Shown here: piece by piece, positions 1 to 9,540 of the stretch
Numbering within the stretch: the first letter of the stretch is position 1
How the letters are laid out: each line of letters begins with the position of its first letter
Position numbers and translations under genes: made by a program
Notes under the pieces: model-generated
What the model was told of the DNA's origin: nothing
Database searches by the model: none
The model's input: only the letters and a program-made list of their open reading frames with translations
Source: Gammaproteobacteria bacterium
Lineage (GTDB): Bacteria > Pseudomonadota > Gammaproteobacteria > Pseudomonadales > UBA5518
Length of the DNA stretch: 64,000 nt
NCBI GenBank assembly: GCA_016705365.1
Contig: JADIYI010000005.1
Span: 124,001 to 188,000 of the forward strand
Direction of reading: 5' to 3'

Positions 1-99
1 GGAGTGAGTGGTACACCGGCGCTGGTGCTCGAGGATGGCACCCTGATATCCGGGTATCGTCCGGCGAAGGAACTGGCCCACCTGGTCGGGATAAACTGA
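1..99 (+). CDS. dsbC: Thiol:disulfide interchange protein DsbC, C-terminal end (partial)
   Basis: The window opens inside a gene that ends at the TGA at 97-99. The visible 32 residues contain a G-V-x-G-T-P-A-L motif (the cis-proline loop of thioredoxin-fold disulfide isomerases) followed by G-x-L-I-x-G-Y-x-P and a short C-terminal helix, as in DsbC. DsbC is a periplasmic isomerase that reshuffles wrong disulfide bonds. Location directly upstream of hom is the usual place of dsbC in pseudomonad-like gammaproteobacteria. The catalytic CxxC lies outside the window. Confidence 0.8.
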   Translation, partial: GVSGTPALVLEDGTLISGYRPAKELAHLVGIN

Positions 100-281
100 A
101 GCCGCTGCCAATGGCGGCTGGCGGCGCAATCGACGCGCCGTCCGCGGCCGGTTTTCACGGTGATTCCCCGCGGTAGTCCTGCTATCATCGCGCGCCGTGT
201 CATGCGCCGGGCGATGGGTCCGGGCTTGCCGCCGGCGCCCCGTGCGGGCCCGATTGGCGCATCAATCAACGGGAGTGACTC

Positions 282-1589
282 TTGGATCCGATCAGGGTGG
301 GCATCTGTGGTTTTGGGACGGTCGGTTCCGGAACCTTCCGGGTGTTGCAGCGTAACCGTGACGAAATCGCTGCCCGCGTGGGACGCGATGTCACTGTCAC
401 CCATATCGGCGCGCGTCGGGACAATTCGCAGTGCGACACGGGCAATACCCGGGTCAGCCGCGATGTGTTTGCGGTGGTGCGCGACCCCGAAGTCGATATC
501 GTCGTCGAATTGATCGGCGGCTGCGAGGTCGCACGCACGCTGGTGTTGCAGGCCATCGAGGCCGGCAAGCATGTGATCACCGCCAACAAGGCCCTGATCG
601 CCGAACATGGCAACGAGATTTTCGCGGCGGCCAGCGCACGCGGCGTCAGCGTGGCGTTCGAGGCGGCGGTCGGTGGCGGCATCCCGATCGTCAAGGCGAT
701 CCGCGAAGGCCTGGCCGCCAACCGCATCGAGTGGGTCGCCGGTATCATCAACGGCACCGGCAACTACATACTCTCCGAGATGCGCGAGCATGGGCGCAGC
801 TTTGCATCCGCCCTCGCCGAAGCGCAGGCGCTGGGCTATGCCGAGGCCGACCCGACTTTCGATATCGAGGGGATCGACGCCGCGCACAAGGTGATGATCC
901 TCGCCTCGCTCGCCTATGGCATCCCGTTGCAGTTCGACAAGGTCTACACGGAGGGCATCAGCACCCTGTGCGAGGAGGATCTGGCCTACGCGGCCGACCT
1001 CGGCTATCGCATCAAGCATCTCGGCATCTGCCGGCGTACCGCGCAGGGCATCGAGTTGCGGGTACATCCCACCCTGATCCCGGATGACCGCCTGATCGCC
1101 AACGTCAACGGGGTGATGAACGCGATCCTGGTGCAGGGAGATGCCGTTGGCCCGACGCTCTATTACGGGCCGGGTGCCGGAGCCGAGCCGACGGCGTCCG
1201 CGGTGGTCGCCGATATCGTCGATGTCGCGCGTACGCTGACTGCGGATCCCGGGCACCGCGTGCCGCATCTGGCGTTCCAGGCCGATCGGATGTCCTCGGA
1301 GCCGGTGCTGCCGATGGACGCGGTGCAGACCTCCTATTATCTGCGGGTCGCCGGCGTCGATCGCCCGGGTGTGTTGTGGCGGGTGGCGCAGATACTCGGC
1401 GAGGCCGGCATCAGCATCGAGGCGATGATCCAGAAGGAAGCTCCCGAAGGGCAGGAGACCGCGACGATGATCCTGCTGACCAGCCGTACCGTGGAGTTGC
1501 AGATGATGAACGCGATTCGTGCGATCGAGGCGCTGGACAGCACGCGCGGATCGGTCACCAGGATTCGCATGGAAAAGCTCGACGGTTGA
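282..1589 (+). CDS. hom: Homoserine dehydrogenase
   Basis: Cytoplasmic enzyme reducing aspartate semialdehyde to homoserine with NAD(P)H, the branch point to threonine and methionine. The 435-residue product has the Rossmann motif G-F-G-T-V-G at residues 10-15, the central catalytic domain (about 140-320) and a C-terminal ACT regulatory domain (about 350-430), so threonine feedback control is likely. The length equals that of Pseudomonas-type monofunctional Hom. The start is TTG at 282, preceded by GGGAG at 271-275; no ATG fits the conserved N-terminus. It is followed 28 nt later by thrC, with which it probably forms an operon. Confidence 0.95.
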   Translation: MDPIRVGICGFGTVGSGTFRVLQRNRDEIAARVGRDVTVTHIGARRDNSQCDTGNTRVSRDVFAVVRDPEVDIVVELIGGCEVARTLVLQAIEAGKHVITANKALIAEHGNEIFAAASARGVSVAFEAAVGGGIPIVKAIREGLAANRIEWVAGIINGTGNYILSEMREHGRSFASALAEAQALGYAEADPTFDIEGIDAAHKVMILASLAYGIPLQFDKVYTEGISTLCEEDLAYAADLGYRIKHLGICRRTAQGIELRVHPTLIPDDRLIANVNGVMNAILVQGDAVGPTLYYGPGAGAEPTASAVVADIVDVARTLTADPGHRVPHLAFQADRMSSEPVLPMDAVQTSYYLRVAGVDRPGVLWRVAQILGEAGISIEAMIQKEAPEGQETATMILLTSRTVELQMMNAIRAIEALDSTRGSVTRIRMEKLDG

Positions 1590-1617
1590 TGAGCGTGCAG
1601 CGAGGGGGAGGATTGCG

Positions 1618-3009
1618 GTGAGATACATAAGCACCCGCGGACAGGCACCGGCGCTGGCTTTCGAAGATGTGTTGCTGACCGGACTGGCGCCCGATGGCGG
1701 ACTCTACGTACCCGAGACGCTGCCGCGCTTCGAGGCCGCGCAACTCCTGCGCTGGCGATCGCTTGGCTATGCCGAACTCGCCGCCGAGATCATGCAGCCC
1801 TTCGTGGAGGGCTTTCTCGAGCCCGCCGAACTGCGTGCCATTACCGCCGAGACCTATGCGGATTTCCGTCACCCCGCGGTCGCGCCGCTGGTGCAGCTCG
1901 GGCACAACGAGTGGCTGCTCGAACTGTTCCATGGCCCGACACTGGCGTTCAAGGATTTCGCGCTGCAGCTGCTCGGCCGGTTGCTGGAACGCTCCCTGGC
2001 GCGTCGCAATGAACGGGTGGTGGTGCTCGGTGCGACCTCCGGTGATACCGGCTCCGCCGCGATCGAGGGCTGCCGGCGCTCGCAGCACGTCGATATCTTT
2101 ATCCTGCATCCGCACCAGCGCGTTTCCGAAGTGCAGCGGCGCCAGATGACAACCGTGGCCGGCGACAACATCCACAACCTCGCGATCCAGGGCAATTTCG
2201 ACGATTGCCAGGAGATGGTGAAAAGCAGCTTTTCGGACCAGTCGTTTCTACCGTCCGGGCGCCGCCTGGTGGCGGTGAATTCGATCAACTGGGCGCGCAT
2301 AATGGCCCAGATCGTGTATTACTTTTATGCCGCGCTGGCGCTCGGAGCACCGTCACGCAAGGTGTCGTTTGCGGTCCCGACCGGAAATTTCGGTGATATC
2401 TACGCCGGCTACCTGGCGCGGCGCATGGGTCTGCCGGTCGAGCAGCTGGTAGTCGCCACCAATGTCAACGATATCCTGCACCGTTTCCTTGCCAGCAATT
2501 GCTACCACCGGGCGCCGCTGGCGCACACCCTTTCGCCGAGCATGGATATCGTCATTTCCAGCAATTTCGAGCGCGCCCTGTTCGATTTCCACGATCGTGA
2601 CGGTGCCGCGATCGCATCGCTGATGCAGCGCTTCCGCAATGAGGACGTCAGTGTTGCACCGGAGGTGATTGCGCGCGCGCGCGCCGAGTTCGGCAGCTGC
2701 AGCGTCGACGACGAACAGACCTGCGCGACTATCGCCACGGTGTTCCGCGAGTCGGAGTACCTGCTCGACCCGCACTCGGCGATCGCGGTGCGCGCGGCGC
2801 GCGCAACGCGTACCGACGCCGCGGTGCCCATGATCGCACTCGCCACCGCGCATCCGGCCAAATTTCCCGAGGCGGTGCTGCGTGCCGGCGTGACGCGCGC
2901 GCCAGGTTTGCCGCTGCATATGCAGGACCTGTTCGAGCGCCCGGAACGCTGCACCGTGCTGGCGCACGATCTCGCTGCGGTACAGTCTTTCATCCGCGCG
3001 AACCTGTAG
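1618..3009 (+). CDS. thrC: Threonine synthase
   Basis: PLP enzyme converting O-phosphohomoserine to threonine, the last step of the pathway begun by the upstream hom. The 463-residue product begins V/M-R-Y-I-S-T-R-G-Q, the standard N-terminus of gammaproteobacterial ThrC, so the GTG at 1618 with GAGGGGGAGG upstream (about 1602-1611) is chosen over upstream in-frame starts. The PLP lysine is K112 in the block L-A-F-K-D-F. The glycine-rich phosphate loop (S-G-D-T-G-S-A) follows at about residue 140. Three nucleotides separate its stop from recJ. Confidence 0.95.
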   Translation: MRYISTRGQAPALAFEDVLLTGLAPDGGLYVPETLPRFEAAQLLRWRSLGYAELAAEIMQPFVEGFLEPAELRAITAETYADFRHPAVAPLVQLGHNEWLLELFHGPTLAFKDFALQLLGRLLERSLARRNERVVVLGATSGDTGSAAIEGCRRSQHVDIFILHPHQRVSEVQRRQMTTVAGDNIHNLAIQGNFDDCQEMVKSSFSDQSFLPSGRRLVAVNSINWARIMAQIVYYFYAALALGAPSRKVSFAVPTGNFGDIYAGYLARRMGLPVEQLVVATNVNDILHRFLASNCYHRAPLAHTLSPSMDIVISSNFERALFDFHDRDGAAIASLMQRFRNEDVSVAPEVIARARAEFGSCSVDDEQTCATIATVFRESEYLLDPHSAIAVRAARATRTDAAVPMIALATAHPAKFPEAVLRAGVTRAPGLPLHMQDLFERPERCTVLAHDLAAVQSFIRANL

Positions 3010-3012
3010 GTC

Positions 3013-4767
3013 GTGCGCGAGGTCCGGCGCCGCACCAATCCGCACCGGTTGCCGGCGCTCGGAGCCCTCCCGGGATGGCTCACCCGCATCTATGCGGCGC
3101 GCGGCATCGATGATCCTGCCGCCCTCGATCTCCATCTCGACCGCTTGCATCCGCCCGCAGCCATGCGCGATCTGGATGTCGCCGCGCGTCGTCTTGCCGA
3201 TGCGCTGAGTGCCGGGGAGGCGATACTGATCGTCAGCGACTATGACGCCGATGGTGCAACGGGTACGGCCCTGATGCTGCTTGCGTTGCGTGCCATGGGT
3301 TGTTCCAGCGTGGATTTCCTGGTGCCGAACCGGTTCGACTATGGCTACGGACTGAGTCCCGAGATCGTCGAGCTCGCCGCAACGCTGGATCCCGCGCTGA
3401 TCGTCACGGTCGACAACGGCATTGCCAGTATCGCCGGTGTGGAAGCGGCCGCGCGACACGGCATCGAGGTGCTGATCACCGACCATCATCTGCCTGGAGC
3501 GCGCTTGCCCGCAGCCTGTGCAATCGTCAATCCCAACCAGTCCGGTTGCGATTTCCCGAGCAAGCACCTGGCCGGCGTGGGAGTGGTGTTCTATCTGATG
3601 AGCGCATTGCGCGGGGTGCTGCGCGAGCGTGGCTGGTTCGGCGCACGCTCTGTCGAGGAACCCAAGCTGGCGCAGTTTCTCGACCTGGTGGCGCTCGGCA
3701 CCGTGGCCGATGTGGTGGCGCTCGATCACAACAACCGCATCCTGGTCGAGCAGGGCCTGCGGCGGATACGCGCCGGTCGGGCTCGCCCCGGTATCACTGC
3801 GCTGCTGGAAGTGGCCGGGCGCACCGTGGAGCGGACCGTCAGCACCGACCTCGGTTTCGTGGTGGGGCCGCGCATCAATGCGGCCGGGCGGCTCGATGAC
3901 ATGGCCTATGGTATCCGTTGCCTTGTCGAGGACGATCCGGCGCGCGCACGCGCGATGGCGAGCGAACTCGATGCGCTCAATCGCGAACGGCGCGAGATCG
4001 AGGCCGGCATGCAGCAGGAGGCGCTGCAGCTGCTCGATGAGGAGTTGCTCGGCGACAGCGAGCTGCGCTGGGGCTTGTGTCTGTTCCGGCCTGAGTGGCA
4101 CCAGGGCGTGGTCGGCCTGGTGGCATCGCGCATCAAGGAGCGGCACCATCGCCCGGTCATTGCCTTCGCACCGGGGGGCGACGGTGAGCTGAAGGGATCG
4201 GCGCGCTCGATTCCCGGTTTCCACCTGCGTGATGCACTGGCTGCAATCGACGCACGCAACCCCGGGCTGATCGTGCGATTCGGCGGACATGCGATGGCTG
4301 CCGGGCTGACGCTGCACGCGCAACAGCTCGAGGCGTTCGCGGGAGCTTTCGACCAGGAGGTGCGACGGGGGCTGGACCAGGATGCGCTGCTCAGCGTGCT
4401 CGAATCGGATGGCGAACTGGCGCCCGATGAATTGTCGCTCGCCAACGCCGAACGCTTGCGCGAGGCGGGCCCCTGGGGGCAGCGTTTCCCGGAACCGCTG
4501 TTCGATGGCGAGTTTCATCTGCGCAGCCAGCGTCTGGTGGGTGAGCGTCATCTGCGCCTGGTGGTGACACCGGTCGGGGTCACGAATCGCATCGCGCTCG
4601 ATGCGATTGCATTCAATGTCGACCCGAGCTGCTGGCCGGCACCGCAAACCCGCCGCGCGCGGCTTGCCTACCGACTCGATGTGAATGATTACCGCGGGGT
4701 GCGCAGCCTGCAGTTGCTGGTGGTGGATATCGTGCCGCTTGCCGCATCGCATCCGGAGGCGTCGTGA
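3013..4767 (+). CDS. recJ: Single-stranded-DNA exonuclease RecJ
   Basis: 5'-3' single-strand exonuclease of the RecF recombination, mismatch and base-excision repair pathways. The 584-residue length is typical. DHH-family metal motifs are present: S-D-Y-D-A-D-G at residues 75-81, a D-N-G motif near 135, T-D-H-H near 157, and a C-terminal DHHA1 block with F-G-G-H-A-M-A-A-G near 423. The start is a GTG at 3013, three nucleotides after the thrC stop. hom-thrC-recJ is a conserved gammaproteobacterial order. The stop overlaps the start of the next gene (GTGA at 4764). Confidence 0.95.
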   Translation: MREVRRRTNPHRLPALGALPGWLTRIYAARGIDDPAALDLHLDRLHPPAAMRDLDVAARRLADALSAGEAILIVSDYDADGATGTALMLLALRAMGCSSVDFLVPNRFDYGYGLSPEIVELAATLDPALIVTVDNGIASIAGVEAAARHGIEVLITDHHLPGARLPAACAIVNPNQSGCDFPSKHLAGVGVVFYLMSALRGVLRERGWFGARSVEEPKLAQFLDLVALGTVADVVALDHNNRILVEQGLRRIRAGRARPGITALLEVAGRTVERTVSTDLGFVVGPRINAAGRLDDMAYGIRCLVEDDPARARAMASELDALNRERREIEAGMQQEALQLLDEELLGDSELRWGLCLFRPEWHQGVVGLVASRIKERHHRPVIAFAPGGDGELKGSARSIPGFHLRDALAAIDARNPGLIVRFGGHAMAAGLTLHAQQLEAFAGAFDQEVRRGLDQDALLSVLESDGELAPDELSLANAERLREAGPWGQRFPEPLFDGEFHLRSQRLVGERHLRLVVTPVGVTNRIALDAIAFNVDPSCWPAPQTRRARLAYRLDVNDYRGVRSLQLLVVDIVPLAASHPEAS

Positions 4768-5729
4768 TTCGGAGCAGCAGCCGGAGCTGGCGCCTGGGAC
4801 TGGCGTTGTCGTTGACCACCGCGGTGCTGTGGGGAGCAGTGCCGTTGGCCATGGTGCCGCTGGTCGCTGCCGTCGATGCAGTGACGATCAGCTGGTTTCG
4901 TTTCGTCGGCTCCGGGCTGATGCTGCTGGCGCTGATCGCAGCCAGCGGCAATCTGCGTCGCCCCCGGCGCATCGCGCCAGTGGCATGGTGGCTGTTCGGT
5001 CTCGCCGTGCTGACGCTGGTCGGCAACTACGTCCTTTACGTGTCGAGTCTGCGTTACATAGGAGCCCCGGTTGCGCAGACCGTGGTGCAACTCGCGCCGG
5101 TACTGCTGATGCTCGGCAGTCTGTGGTTGTTCGGCGAGCGGTTCACGTGGCTGCAATGGACCGGTTTCATGGTGCTGGTGACAGGCATCGTGGGCTTTTG
5201 TGCGGAGCGGCTGCGCCTTACCGGATCCGGAGTCGATGTGTTCGGCACCGGCGTGCTGCTGATGGTGCTGGCGGCGCTGTTGTGGGCAGTTTACGGACTG
5301 GCCCAGAAACGGCTGCTGCATTTCCTGCCCTCGCAGATCGTGCTGTTGGGTATCTACCTGGCCGGTGGGATGGTGATGCTGCCGGCAGCCTCGCCGCGCG
5401 ACCTGCTGCACCTCGACACGGTCCAGGTGGCGTTGCTGGTGTTCCTGGCGCTGAACACCCTGATTGCCTACGGTGCGTTCGCGGAGGCACTCAATCATTG
5501 GGATTCCTCCAAGGTGAGCGCGGTGCTGGCGGTGCAGCCGCTGACCACGCTGTTCGGTGCGCATCTGCTCGGCGTCTGGCTGCCGTTGCAGTTTCCGCAA
5601 ACTACACTGACACCAGCCGTGCTGTTCGCCTCGCTTGTGGTGGTCGTGGGCTCGGTATTCTGTGCGCTCGGTGGTCAGTTGGGGGCCAGGCCGCCGCGCG
5701 GGCCAGACCGCTCATCCGGTTCCGATTAG
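4764..5729 (+). CDS. DMT-superfamily (EamA) transporter
   Basis: Inner-membrane protein of 321 residues made of two EamA repeats, about ten hydrophobic segments in all, the architecture of drug/metabolite exporters such as RhtA and YdcZ-type amino-acid or metabolite efflux carriers. The second repeat has the typical N-T-L-I-A-Y-G-A-F-A-E-A-L block near residue 233 and a conserved E-x-x-x-x-W segment in the first. The GTG start at 4764 overlaps the recJ stop and is preceded by GGAGG at 4755-4759, so the two are probably co-translated. The substrate cannot be deduced. Many gammaproteobacteria have prfB directly after recJ, so this gene is an insertion into that order. Confidence 0.85.
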   Translation: MIRSSSRSWRLGLALSLTTAVLWGAVPLAMVPLVAAVDAVTISWFRFVGSGLMLLALIAASGNLRRPRRIAPVAWWLFGLAVLTLVGNYVLYVSSLRYIGAPVAQTVVQLAPVLLMLGSLWLFGERFTWLQWTGFMVLVTGIVGFCAERLRLTGSGVDVFGTGVLLMVLAALLWAVYGLAQKRLLHFLPSQIVLLGIYLAGGMVMLPAASPRDLLHLDTVQVALLVFLALNTLIAYGAFAEALNHWDSSKVSAVLAVQPLTTLFGAHLLGVWLPLQFPQTTLTPAVLFASLVVVVGSVFCALGGQLGARPPRGPDRSSGSD

Positions 5730-5784
5730 GTCCGATGCCACGCCGGCGCAGTGCTTCGGTGACCTCGAATTCGAAATGGGTTGT

Positions 5785-6510
5785 CTAATTTGCATAACCG
5801 ATGATTACGGCAATCAATACCAGTATCGTCATGATCAGGCTCAGGCGTCCGGTAGTGACGGCGCGACGCCACAGCTTGCTCTGTGACCGATCATCGAGAT
5901 TCGGTGCATCCTGGGCGGGTGGCGAGCTGAAAAGAACCTGAAGAATCCCGGCTTTGCCTTCGGCCATGCCCAGATCGTGCAGGGGAAGATCATAGTGGCG
6001 CATGATTTCCGACACATGACTACCGAGTGTCGACATCTCATACGCAGTACCCAGGGCACGATCCTCGCCCAGAAAAATGGCATCTCCCGAGCGCAGACGC
6101 AAGGCGTAACTGCGATGCATATTCGAGGCAAGGAATCTACCGTAGGACTCCAGACGGGTCTCGATCGACTCCATTTGAATGGCTGGAATCCGCCCGCAAT
6201 ATCGATCGACATGATGAGACAGGGAACGTCCCGCAGGTAGCCGCAGATCAAGCTTGTCATCCTCGAGATGCACCTGCCAACCCCATACGCTGCGCATGTC
6301 GCGCAGCACATACAGAAACAGGATCACCATCACTGCGGCACACATATATCCCACTATACCAAGCACCACCTCACCGTTGATGAGTGCCAGGGTCGTGCCG
6401 GCAAGCATGCCCAGACAGATAACACCGATGAGGGTCGTGGCGAACACACAGAAAAACACCCGTGCGGCCGGCATACGCAGCGTCAGGGAATCGTCTTCGT
6501 CGTTTATCAT
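5785..6510 (-). CDS. Membrane protein of unknown function
   Basis: A 241-residue protein not recognised as a named family. It has two adjacent hydrophobic segments near the N-terminus (about residues 15-38 and 45-66), a soluble middle domain of about 140 residues, and a single hydrophobic segment at the extreme C-terminus (about 217-239). The middle part (H-L-E-D-D-K-L-D-L-R-L, then R-L-R-S-G-D-A-I-F-L-G-E-D) resembles PH-like or DUF-type membrane-associated beta domains, but this is only an impression. The ATG at 6510 is preceded by GGGAG on the minus strand. It is convergent with the DMT transporter, with 55 nt between them. Confidence 0.65.
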   Translation of the reverse strand: MINDEDDSLTLRMPAARVFFCVFATTLIGVICLGMLAGTTLALINGEVVLGIVGYMCAAVMVILFLYVLRDMRSVWGWQVHLEDDKLDLRLPAGRSLSHHVDRYCGRIPAIQMESIETRLESYGRFLASNMHRSYALRLRSGDAIFLGEDRALGTAYEMSTLGSHVSEIMRHYDLPLHDLGMAEGKAGILQVLFSSPPAQDAPNLDDRSQSKLWRRAVTTGRLSLIMTILVLIAVIIGYAN

Positions 6511-6851
6511 GGAGGTCGCTCCCTCTGGCTTGAGTTCTTTTTGCGTCGACTGGCTGCGACGAGATCAACGCCTCGATGATCGATTTCAGAAGGATAGGGA
6601 AAACAGGGCGGACATGGGAGACAAATTTCAGGGTAAATCCGAACTGTGGATGTACGGCCCCGGCTTGCGGCGCAGCATCGGTGCCCGGGTATCGGGGGTG
6701 CGATCCCGGGGTCGCGATTTCCGGGCTTCGCACGCTGACTGCGGCGATCTTTTCCGGATAACTGGCTCGAAGCGGCTGGAGTCCGCGGCGCGCGCTCAGT
6801 TACACTAGCCGGCCTTTTTTGCATCCACCTTTACCGCGGGAGCGGCGTTGC
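6511..6851. other. Intergenic region between the unknown membrane protein and prfB
   Basis: Divergent intergenic stretch of 341 nt. No convincing ORF. It must hold the promoters of both flanking genes. A TACACT at 6801-6806 could be a -10 for prfB but no good -35 is seen. An imperfect 16-bp palindrome lies at 6700-6715. Confidence 0.4.
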
Positions 6852-7947
6852 ATGGAAATCAATCCGCTGCAGAATCTTCTGACTGACCTTCGCGAGCGCG
6901 CGCAGGGCCTCAGGGGGTATCTTTGACTATGCCGTCAAGAAAGACCGGCTGACGGAAGTCGAACTCGAGCTGAGCGAACCGAGTGTCTGGGACAGGCCCG
7001 AGCGCGCCCAGGAACTCGGCCGCGAGCGGGCGGCGCTGGAAGTGGTGGTGCAGACGCTCGAGTCGCTCGACAGCGGTCTCAGAGACTCCTTTGACTTGCT
7101 CGAACTGGTGCACCTGGAAGACGATGCCGAGACCTTCGCGGCGCTGACCAGCGATGTGGCAGCGCTCGAGAAACAGGTCGAGACGCTCGAGTTCCGCCGC
7201 ATGTTCTCGGGCGAGCACGACCCGGCCAATGCCTACCTCGATATACAGGCGGGATCGGGCGGCACCGAGGCACAGGACTGGGCCGAGATGCTGCTGCGCA
7301 TGTACCTGCGCTGGGGCGAGGCGCGGGGCTTCGACACCGAACTGATCGAATGCAGTGCCGGCGAGGTCGCCGGTATCAAGAGCGCCACGATCCATTTTCG
7401 TGGCGAATATGCCTTCGGCTGGTTGCGTACCGAGACCGGTGTGCATCGGCTGGTGCGCAAGTCGCCCTTCGATTCGGGCAATCGCCGCCACACCTCGTTC
7501 GCCTCGGTGTTCGTATCGCCCGAGATCGATGACGAGATCGAGATCGACATCAACCCGGCCGATCTGCGCACCGATACCTACCGCGCGAGCGGTGCCGGCG
7601 GACAGCACGTGAACCGTACCGATTCCGCGGTGCGCATCACGCATATGCCGAGCGGCATCGTGGTGCAGTGCCAGTCACAGCGCTCGCAGCACCAGAACCG
7701 CGATTTCGCGATGAAACAGTTGCGCGCCAAGCTCTACGAGATGGAGATGCAGAAGCGCAATGCCGTGGCGCAGGCACTGGAAGACAGCAAGGCCGATATC
7801 GGCTGGGGCAGCCAGATACGCTCCTATGTGCTCGACCAGTCACGGATCAAGGATCTGCGTACCGGTATCGAAACCAGCAATACCCAGGGGGTCCTCGATG
7901 GTGACCTCGACCGTTTCATCGAGGCTTCGCTGAAAGCGGGGCTGTGA
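6852..7947 (+). CDS. prfB: Peptide chain release factor 2, expressed by programmed +1 frameshift
   Basis: RF2 recognises UGA and UAA stop codons and triggers peptide release. The start is ATG at 6852. Zero-frame codons run to an in-frame UGA at 6924-6926. The context is AGGGGG (internal Shine-Dalgarno, 6912-6917) followed by TAT CTT TGA C, the canonical RF2 autoregulatory frameshift site. Ribosomes slip +1 on CTT (6921-6923) and continue from GAC at 6925-6927. The product is 364 residues. It has the stop-codon-reading tripeptide S-P-F in K-S-P-F-D-S-G-N and the catalytic G-G-Q in G-A-G-G-Q-H-V-N. lysS follows after 19 nt, as in many gammaproteobacteria. Low RF2 raises frameshifting and so restores synthesis. 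Confidence 0.96.
6912..6927 (+). promoter_or_regulatory. prfB programmed +1 frameshift site
   Basis: AGGGGG Shine-Dalgarno-like stimulator, three-nucleotide spacer, CTT slippery codon, UGA stop and a following C. This is base for base the arrangement known from Escherichia coli prfB. The frame before the site starts at 6852; the frame after it is open to 7947. Confidence 0.95.
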
Positions 7948-7966
7948 TCGCCGAGGAGCGAACACC

Positions 7967-9457
7967 ATGACCGAAACCAGTGCCACAGCGGCGGACGAGA
8001 ATCGCCTGATCGCGGAACGCCGTGCCAAGCTCGACGCGTTGCGTCGCGTGCGCAATCCCTTTCCCAACGATTTTCGCCGTGACAATCTCGCCGACACGCT
8101 CCAGCGCGAGCACGCCGATGACACGCGCGAGCGGCTCGAGCAGCTGGGCAAGCGGGTCAAGGTCGCGGGGCGCATCATGCGCATGCGCGGACCTTTCCTG
8201 GTGATCAGCGACGTCAGCGGGCAGATCCAGCTCTATGTCAATCGCGAATTGCTTCCCGATGCAACACGGGCGGAGATCAAGACCTGGGACATGGGTGACA
8301 TCGTCGGCGCCGAAGGCTTGTTGCACCGCTCCGGCAAGGGTGATCTGTATGTCGACATGGACCAGGCACGCCTGCTCACCAAGGCGCTGCGTCCGCTGCC
8401 CGACAAGTACCATGGCCTGGCCGATCGCGAATTGCGTTACCGCCAGCGCTACGTCGATCTGATCATGAACGAGGAAACGCGCCGGCTGTTTCGCGCGCGT
8501 TCGCTGACGCTGGACTCGTTGCGTGACTATCTCACCGACCGGGATTTCCTCGAAGTCGAGACGCCGGCCATGCAGAGCATTCCCGGCGGTGCCGCGGCGC
8601 GGCCTTTCGTGACCTATCACAACGCGCTCGACCTGGAGATGTTCCTGCGTATCGCGCCCGAGCTCTACCTCAAGCGTCTGGTGGTGGGCGGCTTCGAACG
8701 GGTGTTCGAGGTGGCGCGCAACTTTCGCAACGAGGGGCTGTCGACACGGCACAATCCCGAGTTCACGATGCTCGAGTACTATTTTGCCTACGCCGATTAC
8801 CGCGATGCGATGGATCTCACCGAGGGCATGCTGCGGGCGGCGGCGCAGCGCGTGACCGGCGCCACGCTGCTCGACTACCAGGGCGAGCAGCTCGATCTCG
8901 GCAAGCCGTTTGTCCGTATCAGCGTGTTCGACTCGATCCTGCAGTTCAATCCGTCGTTGAGCGCGGCGGATATCGACTCGCTGGAGCGTGCCCGCACCAC
9001 GGCCCGTCATCTGGGGGTCGAGGTCAGGCCGCAACACGGCTTGGGCAAATTGCAGATGGAGATTTTCGACAAGACCGTGGAGTCGCGTCTGCGCCAGCCG
9101 ACGTTCATTACCGCCTATCCGACCGAGGTGTCGCCGCTGGCACGGCGCAACGACGAGAATCCGTTTATCAGCGATCGTTTCGAGCTGTTCATCGGCGGAC
9201 GTGAGCTCGCCAACGGGTTTTCGGAGCTCAACGATCCGGAGGACCAGGCGGCACGCTTTCGCGAGCAGGTCGCGATGAAGGAGGCGGGCGACAGCGAGGC
9301 AATGCATTTCGACGCCGACTACATAACCGCGCTGGAATACGGCTTGCCGCCGACGGCCGGTGTCGGGATCGGGGTGGACCGGCTGGTCATGTTGCTGACC
9401 GATGCGCCGTCGATCCGCGACGTGCTGCTGTTCCCCCATTTGCGACCGCAGGCCTGA
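7967..9457 (+). CDS. lysS: Lysyl-tRNA synthetase, class II
   Basis: Charges tRNA-Lys with lysine. The 496-residue product has the N-terminal OB-fold anticodon-binding domain (about residues 60-150, with V-K-V-A-G-R-I-M-R-M-R-G) and the class II catalytic domain. Motif 2 reads F-R-N-E-G-L-S-T-R-H-N-P-E-F-T near 255 and motif 3 G-V-G-I-G-V-D-R-L-V-M-L near 468. The start ATG at 7967 has GAGGAG upstream at 7953-7958. It follows prfB closely, probably as one transcript. Confidence 0.96.
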   Translation: MTETSATAADENRLIAERRAKLDALRRVRNPFPNDFRRDNLADTLQREHADDTRERLEQLGKRVKVAGRIMRMRGPFLVISDVSGQIQLYVNRELLPDATRAEIKTWDMGDIVGAEGLLHRSGKGDLYVDMDQARLLTKALRPLPDKYHGLADRELRYRQRYVDLIMNEETRRLFRARSLTLDSLRDYLTDRDFLEVETPAMQSIPGGAAARPFVTYHNALDLEMFLRIAPELYLKRLVVGGFERVFEVARNFRNEGLSTRHNPEFTMLEYYFAYADYRDAMDLTEGMLRAAAQRVTGATLLDYQGEQLDLGKPFVRISVFDSILQFNPSLSAADIDSLERARTTARHLGVEVRPQHGLGKLQMEIFDKTVESRLRQPTFITAYPTEVSPLARRNDENPFISDRFELFIGGRELANGFSELNDPEDQAARFREQVAMKEAGDSEAMHFDADYITALEYGLPPTAGVGIGVDRLVMLLTDAPSIRDVLLFPHLRPQA

Positions 9458-9540
9458 GTGTCGTGCGCGAGGTGACAGGCGTTATACTTCGGGCAGGTCG
9501 TGCGCCCCGCCCGATCCAAGCCGACAGGAGATCGCCAACG

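Noticed and set aside
100..281. Possible terminator after dsbC (AGCCGC-N8-GCGGCT at 100-119)
   Set aside because: The stem is only 6 bp, has no T tract and overlaps the end of the gene region; too weak to call.
2353..4752. A 799-codon open frame on the minus strand across thrC and recJ
   Set aside because: It is a GC-rich shadow frame antisense to two well-supported genes; its translation is Arg/His/Gln-rich and matches no family.
7916..9439. A 507-codon minus-strand frame opposite lysS
   Set aside because: Antisense shadow of lysS with low-complexity composition and no recognisable motif.
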